From contig JAHFIO010000011.1 in NCBI GenBank assembly GCA_023246325.1, forward strand, positions 1 to 15,320: DNA of 15,320 bases, written 5' to 3'. A program made the translations under genes and the position numbers. Shown in pieces: positions 12,585 through 15,320 of the stretch. Position 1 is the stretch's first letter; each line of letters starts with the position of its first letter. A model generated the notes under the pieces. It did not search any database. It was not told where the DNA came from and saw only the letters and a list, made by a program, of their open reading frames with translations. This stretch comes from Candidatus Uhrbacteria bacterium (GTDB lineage Bacteria > Patescibacteriota > Patescibacteriia > 2-12-FULL-60-25).

Positions 12585-12633
12585 ATTCCTAGTGATATAC
12601 TAGGAATATATATTGTATTGGATTTTTCGTCAA
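12583..12633 (-). promoter_or_regulatory. Promoter and operator palindrome of the iron-sulfur operon
   Basis: -35 TTGACG (12633-12628), 17-base spacer, -10 TATATT (12610-12605). A perfect 10-base inverted repeat, ATATTCCTAG and CTAGGAATAT with seven bases between (12583-12609), runs from the -10 to the start codon. A protein bound here would block RNA polymerase. The same dyad in the mRNA, if it is transcribed in part, would also cover the AGGA ahead of the start. Confidence 0.82.
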
Positions 12634-12651
12634 TAGGCAGGATGCGAATAT

Positions 12652-12675
12652 AAAAAAACCAATCAATTTGATTGG
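12652..12675 (-). terminator. Terminator after the 12679-12897 gene
   Basis: CCAATC pairs with GATTGG around AATTT, followed on the minus strand by seven T. Confidence 0.8.
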
Positions 12676-12678
12676 TGA

Positions 12679-12897
12679 TTATCTAAGATACTTTTTCACA
12701 AATTCTACTAAAGAAAGAACTTCGCCCGATCTAACACGTGGACCATAAAATAAACCTCCACGAGAATTTACTACTTTTTTATGCTCATCAAGTAATGCAT
12801 TTACTTCTTCTTCGGTTCCTTTGACATAAGTGAAATCTCCAGATCTACCCATCCCATCACAAGTCTCTTCCTCTAGAATCACGATTTTTGTGGACAT
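12679..12897 (-). CDS. Small hypothetical protein
   Basis: A 72-residue protein, MSTKIVILEEE..., not recognised. It looks like one compact alpha/beta domain: a first strand KIVILEE, one Cys (ETCDGMGRSGDF), a helix EEEVNALLDEHKKVV, and an end SLVEFVKKYLR. The start at 12897 has GGAG seven bases upstream; the ATG at 12954 would lie near the promoter. It has its own promoter (12944-12973) and terminator. It sits between the iron-sulfur operon and a G[YF]RPA paralog with no sign of co-transcription. Confidence 0.75.
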   Translation of the reverse strand: MSTKIVILEEETCDGMGRSGDFTYVKGTEEEVNALLDEHKKVVNSRGGLFYGPRVRSGEVLSLVEFVKKYLR

Positions 12898-12943
12898 CTT
12901 CGTCTCCTTCTTGATGACTACTGTAAAGTACACACTATAAGAA

Positions 12944-12973
12944 TATATAAACAAACTTTTAAAGTTTCGTCAA
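12944..12973 (-). promoter_or_regulatory. Promoter of the 12679-12897 gene
   Basis: -35 TTGACG (12973-12968), 18-base spacer, -10 TATATA (12949-12944). The upstream bases GGCAAGAGGCG beside TCGTCAATA look like a decayed copy of the ATCCTGCC motif that stands at the same place before the iron-sulfur promoter. Confidence 0.5.
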
Positions 12974-12990
12974 TAGGCAAGAGGCGGAGA

Positions 12991-13452
12991 TTATTTTTTA
13001 ACGAATAGAAAACGTGTTTCAGAAGTAGATTCTCCATAAAACCAAACATATGAAAGAATACTCTTTGAATCTTTGCTACGGAACGCTATACAATAATCAT
13101 AATCGTCATCACCATAATACATATAAGATCCCACTGCTATCATTTTAAATTGATATTGCAACCATGGAAAATATTTAACAAATGCATATCCTTCAAGATG
13201 TGTTGCTGGTCTAAACCCCTGTGAATCCATTTCCTTGATTGCATCTTCAGCAAAAATATTTCTTCCGAAATGTTTTAAAGCGAAGTCAAGATATTTAGGA
13301 ATTTCATCATAGTTTTTGCAAGAATCATGTTTATACCATATATTTTGCTCAAAATATCTATCGGCTACACCATCAATTGAAAATTCTTTTTCAAGAGTGT
13401 CTTTATCGTGTGGCATTCGGTAATCAACATATACTTTAATGATTTCACTCAT
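12991..13452 (-). CDS. G[YF]RPA-family protein, paralog 4
   Basis: A soluble 153-residue protein that is the plain family domain. VYVDYRMPHDKDTLEKEFSI at the start, KHDSC with Cys45, GFRPATHLEGYAF (79-91), FP-x-LQ (95-99), IAVGS (105-109), a YY-rich acidic stretch and the closing RFLFV (147-151). It aligns along its length with residues 95-242 of paralog 3. The true start is at 13452 with AAGGAG upstream, not 13485. A motif ATCCTGCC at 13484-13491 lies at the position of the -10. Function unknown. Confidence 0.82.
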   Translation of the reverse strand: MSEIIKVYVDYRMPHDKDTLEKEFSIDGVADRYFEQNIWYKHDSCKNYDEIPKYLDFALKHFGRNIFAEDAIKEMDSQGFRPATHLEGYAFVKYFPWLQYQFKMIAVGSYMYYGDDDYDYCIAFRSKDSKSILSYVWFYGESTSETRFLFVKK

Positions 13453-13483
13453 GTTAGTACTCCTTGTAAATGTGCGTATTCGC

Positions 13484-13512
13484 ATCCTGCCGAATTTTTA
13501 TGATTTTGTCAA
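13484..13512 (-). promoter_or_regulatory. Putative promoter with the repeat motif at the -10
   Basis: TTGACA (13512-13507), 17 bases, then CAGGAT (13489-13484), which is part of the GGCAGGAT motif. The same arrangement and downstream bases (GATG-GAATACG ... ACAAGGAG) occur before the 14298-14750 paralog. CAGGAT is a poor -10, so the promoter call is tentative. Confidence 0.4.
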
Positions 13513-13523
13513 AACAGACGTAT

Positions 13524-13551
13524 AAAAAAACCACTCACTTTCGTGAATGGT
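13524..13551 (-). terminator. Terminator after the 13561-14148 gene
   Basis: ACCATTCAC pairs with GTGAGTGGT (one wobble) around GAAA, followed on the minus strand by seven T. Confidence 0.83.
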
Positions 13552-13560
13552 GGAGAACTT

Positions 13561-14148
13561 TTACCTTGCGACGAGAAGCGCGCGCAAGCTGGCGCCGAAT
13601 TCTGCGAAATACCTGATTTCGCCAAGGATTTGCTGTCCGCGACAATTCCAGAGCATGGCGACCGAAGGCGTCCCATCAAAGGGAGCGGTCGAGCCAAGGG
13701 CGACGATATTCAGAATGCCGGGGTTTTCAACTTGAAAATCGTACATTTCATCGCTTGTTGCTGGTCGAAAACCGTTGACAGCAACCGTGGTTCGCAACTT
13801 GGCTGCCAAAGAAATAGCTTCGGAAGCCGTCCATCTATCCTCGAAATTGAGGACATGAAGAACCTTTTGCCCGGGCGTTCGATCCATACTCTCGCAAGCT
13901 GGGGTCAAAGCCCAATCACGTCCATCATAGATTTTCGAGACATACTTTTTCCCAAATTCCCTGTAAAGACAAGCCATATTTGGCATGCCCGCATACTTCA
14001 AAGAAACGCGATAATGGTTTTCTGGCAGCTTTCCTCCCTGCAATAGCTGCAGATTTCGCTGTGGCTTTGGGGCTGTGATTTGGTTGGAGATGAGCCGAGT
14101 TCCGGATTCAGGTGATCGTGACACGTTTGCTTGGATTGGTGTATTCAT
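13561..14148 (-). CDS. G[YF]RPA-family protein, paralog 5 (GC-rich, probably acquired)
   Basis: A 195-residue protein with an extra low-complexity N-terminus of about 45 residues, then the family domain: VSLKYAGMPNMACLYREF, Cys85 in TPACES, NGFRPATSDEMYDF (125-138), NIVALGS (147-153) and an ending LRALLVAR. Cys-to-motif spacing is 41 rather than 34 because of an insert. Its base composition is clearly richer in GC than both neighbours (about half, with stretches such as GCGCGC), and it has no ATCCTGCC motif inside. Both fit a recent arrival from a different genome. GAGGAAGG precedes the start. It has its own promoter and terminator. Function unknown. Confidence 0.82.
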   Translation of the reverse strand: MNTPIQANVSRSPESGTRLISNQITAPKPQRNLQLLQGGKLPENHYRVSLKYAGMPNMACLYREFGKKYVSKIYDGRDWALTPACESMDRTPGQKVLHVLNFEDRWTASEAISLAAKLRTTVAVNGFRPATSDEMYDFQVENPGILNIVALGSTAPFDGTPSVAMLWNCRGQQILGEIRYFAEFGASLRALLVAR

Positions 14149-14201
14149 GCGACCTTCCTCGTAGCGGTTGAGTGTATATCGATGCTAAGGAACGAATTTG
14201 T

Positions 14202-14230
14202 ATACTATATACAAACATAGATTATGTCAA
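14202..14230 (-). promoter_or_regulatory. Promoter of the 13561-14148 gene
   Basis: -35 TTGACA (14230-14225), 17-base spacer, -10 TAGTAT (14207-14202). Unlike the gene it drives, this promoter is AT-rich and shares CTATTGACA with the native promoters nearby. Confidence 0.6.
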
Positions 14231-14239
14231 TAGCACGTA

Positions 14240-14268
14240 TTGACACTGCACCCAATATATGGCAGGAT
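14240..14268 (+). promoter_or_regulatory. Putative promoter with the repeat motif at the -10
   Basis: TTGACA (14240-14245), 17 bases, then CAGGAT (14263-14268), part of the GGCAGGAT motif at 14261-14268. It lies ten bases from the divergent -35 at 14230. See the same layout at 13484-13512. Confidence 0.4.
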
Positions 14269-14297
14269 GAGAATACGTCCCTTCACAAGGAGTTCAC

Positions 14298-14750
14298 ATG
14301 AAGACGCAAACGTTTGAGTGCATAGTTGAATATAGCAGAACGCCATATTCTCATCTCATCGTACTTTTTCCTGGATTAGTTGAAGATGATTTCAAAAAAG
14401 AAAAATTCTTCATGCATCCAGACTGCATGCTCGCAAAGCGTGTAGCTCATATAGAAACATTTCATTTAGTTCGTCTTGATTCAATGCTAACTGCTTTCGA
14501 TGCTCTTAATTTTTTATTTGAATCTGGTTATAGACCAGCATTGTTCGAAGAACTTATTTCTGCAGCAAGGCATGATCCAACACTTGGAAAAAGATTCCCG
14601 GTACTTGCACTTGGTGCATACACCGTTGTTAAAAAGCAAGATATATATCCCTGCGTATCTTCAATAGGCCGATCACGTGCCAGAAGTTTGGAAACCGTTA
14701 ACCACGATATCCATGACGGATTCCGCCTGCTCGCAATCAAAACCCAATAG
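14298..14750 (+). CDS. G[YF]RPA-family protein, paralog 6
   Basis: A soluble 150-residue protein. CIVEYSRTPYSHLIVLFPG at the start, Cys43 in HPDCML, GYRPALFEELISA (77-89), VLALGA (102-107) and an ending GFRLLAI (141-147). It lies in the opposite direction to paralog 5, with back-to-back promoters, just as paralogs 1 and 2 do. The sequence is among the most diverged, keeping PALFEE for PATHLE, like paralog 2 (PATFEE). AAGGAG precedes the start at 14298, and a hairpin terminator follows the stop. Function unknown. Confidence 0.82.
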   Translation: MKTQTFECIVEYSRTPYSHLIVLFPGLVEDDFKKEKFFMHPDCMLAKRVAHIETFHLVRLDSMLTAFDALNFLFESGYRPALFEELISAARHDPTLGKRFPVLALGAYTVVKKQDIYPCVSSIGRSRARSLETVNHDIHDGFRLLAIKTQ

Positions 14751-14753
14751 TAT

Positions 14754-14777
14754 TCCAGACACCGTCTGGATTTTTTT
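14754..14777 (+). terminator. Terminator after the 14298-14750 gene
   Basis: TCCAGAC pairs with GTCTGGA around ACC, followed by seven T. Confidence 0.9.
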
Positions 14778-14809
14778 ATATAGAAGATTTTAATTCATAC
14801 GCTATCTAC

Positions 14810-14838
14810 TTGACATTTTATTTATATTCATATACCTT
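14810..14838 (+). promoter_or_regulatory. Promoter of the 14862-15203 gene
   Basis: -35 TTGACA (14810-14815), 17-base spacer, -10 TACCTT (14833-14838), 23 bases before the start codon. Confidence 0.65.
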
Positions 14839-14861
14839 GCTATCAGCAAAATGGAGGCAAA

Positions 14862-15203
14862 ATGAAATCTGAAGTTGAGTTCTCAAATGGATCTGGTGTG
14901 GAAATCATTCCAAATGAAAAAGTTTTCCATTTAACGATGAAAACTTGGAATACGCAAGACGATTCTTTTCAATGTGTTGAGGGGAATATTTCACCGCATT
15001 CAATGAAACAAGCACTTACAGACTATGTTGAATCACATCAAGCAAAACTTGTTGTACACGCAACGCAAGTAACAATTATGTGTGATCTAGGGCTTGTGGC
15101 CCGAAAGGCGATTTCAGAAAATACTGCTGCTTTTGTCCACATCCCAGCTGCACATAAAAAACAAGTTGTTGATTATTTTGTATCAGTATTAAAACTTTTG
15201 TAA
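14862..15203 (+). CDS. Hypothetical protein
   Basis: A soluble protein of 113 residues, not recognised. Predicted from its pattern as alpha/beta: strands around EVEFSNG and KVFHLTMKTW, a helix SMKQALTDYVESHQ, a strand KLVVHATQVTIMCD, and a closing helix HKKQVVDYFVSVLKLL. There is no signal peptide or G[YF]RPA motif. GGAGG lies before the ATG. It is a single-gene unit with its own promoter and terminator, like its neighbours. Confidence 0.75.
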   Translation: MKSEVEFSNGSGVEIIPNEKVFHLTMKTWNTQDDSFQCVEGNISPHSMKQALTDYVESHQAKLVVHATQVTIMCDLGLVARKAISENTAAFVHIPAAHKKQVVDYFVSVLKLL

Positions 15204-15212
15204 CTTCTTCAT

Positions 15213-15237
15213 AAACGGGAATAATACCCGTTTTTTT
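15213..15237 (+). terminator. Terminator after the 14862-15203 gene
   Basis: AAACGGG pairs with CCCGTTT around AATAATA, followed by a T-run. Confidence 0.88.
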
Positions 15238-15260
15238 TATTCTATACGTAAAAACTATAA

Positions 15261-15289
15261 AAAAAATCCTGCTTTCACGGGATTTTTTT
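15261..15289. terminator. Terminator hairpin between the last gene and the tRNA
   Basis: AAAAAATCC pairs with GGATTTTTT around ten bases. A-runs and T-runs on both sides let it work on both strands. On the minus strand it would end the tRNA transcript. Its 5' arm and loop contain ATCCTGCT, one mismatch from the repeated motif. Confidence 0.75.
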
Positions 15290-15290
15290 C

Positions 15291-15320
15291 TGGTGTCCCC
15301 AAATGGAATCGAACCATTAT
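15291..15320 (-). tRNA. tRNA, 3' part only (cut by window edge)
   Basis: On the minus strand the T arm AATGG-TTCGATT-CCATT is followed by the acceptor strand TGGGGAC, discriminator A and an encoded CCA (15293-15291). The rest, including the anticodon, is outside the window. A 5' end GTCCCCA would pair with it; tRNA-Glu of some bacteria begins like that, but the identity cannot be decided here. Confidence 0.85.

Larger units (their letters stand above)
817..14268. repeat. Dispersed octamer ATCCTGCC, 16 copies (DNA uptake-like sequence)
   Basis: Perfect copies as ATCCTGCC on the plus strand begin at 817, 1814, 2556, 3517, 6551, 7106, 9270, 11057, 11593, 12410 and 13484; as GGCAGGAT at 1663, 2755, 7432, 12636 and 14261. 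One-mismatch copies lie at 1436, 3723, 6506, 6908, 7768, 7867, 8347, 12210, 12354 and 15266. The three non-coding copies at 12636, 13484 and 14261 extend to ATTC-G/T-CATCCTGCC; five copies are followed by GAA. Twelve are in genes and four are outside. Confidence 0.8.

Noticed and set aside
4506..14750. Diversity-generating retroelement target proteins
   Set aside because: The fold hint is weak; I found no reverse transcriptase and no template and variable repeat pair differing at adenines in the window.
14810..14838. Relation of the 14862-15203 protein to the G[YF]RPA family
   Set aside because: It has the same single-gene layout but lacks the RPA motif, the spaced Cys and the final aromatic strand.
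1..15320. CRISPR array
   Set aside because: No regularly spaced direct repeat of 20-40 bases was seen; the octamer is short and irregularly spaced.
1..15320. Alternative genetic code with TGA as Gly
   Set aside because: TGA ends the genes at 1503 and 5749, in the second case inside a terminator stem, and the conserved proteins are complete under the standard bacterial code.

Overview
The window looks like a piece of a small, AT-rich bacterial genome of the Candidate Phyla Radiation (Patescibacteria). This rests on many short single-gene units of unknown function, several small paralogous families, a compact ISC-type iron-sulfur operon, and a methyltransferase with a TEGYLGP-type motif. TGA is used as a stop (5749-5751, 1503-1505), so the Gly-recoded lineages are unlikely. 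The phylum call is inference.

Layout. 1-1506 is the end of a ribosomal operon on the minus strand (promoter, long leader, rpsF, ssb, start of rpsR). 1503-3940 has an unknown gene and two paralogous lipoproteins. 3949-4476 is a RelE/ParE-type toxin with a ribbon-helix-helix antitoxin and an operator palindrome. 4488-6477 has three members of a paralog family with a G[YF]RPA signature. 6518-8564 is a secreted papain-like protease divergent from a Trm11-like methyltransferase. 8589-9842 has two orphans. 9852-12633 is the iron-sulfur operon (Rrf2 regulator, cysteine desulfurase, U-type scaffold, ferredoxin). 12652-15203 has three more G[YF]RPA paralogs and two small orphans. The window ends in the 3' half of a tRNA.

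Four cross-cutting signals stand out. (1) The octamer ATCCTGCC occurs 16 times on the two strands, where base composition predicts well under one; it forces the same tripeptides (RQD, AGL, ILP) into unrelated proteins and behaves like a DNA uptake sequence. (2) A dyad-symmetric element of 118-122 bp occurs three times, with conserved blocks and compensatory changes in its stems, in the rpsF leader, between ssb and rpsR, and between iscS and the scaffold gene. (3) Six G[YF]RPA paralogs share a conserved Cys mostly 34 residues before the motif; most have their own promoter and terminator. (4) All eight core or antitoxin start codons read ATATG with little or no Shine-Dalgarno, while accessory genes have clear Shine-Dalgarno sites and never ATATG.

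Most accessory genes have their own TTGACA-type promoter and hairpin terminator, so this part of the genome is organised as independent single-gene units between two conserved operons.
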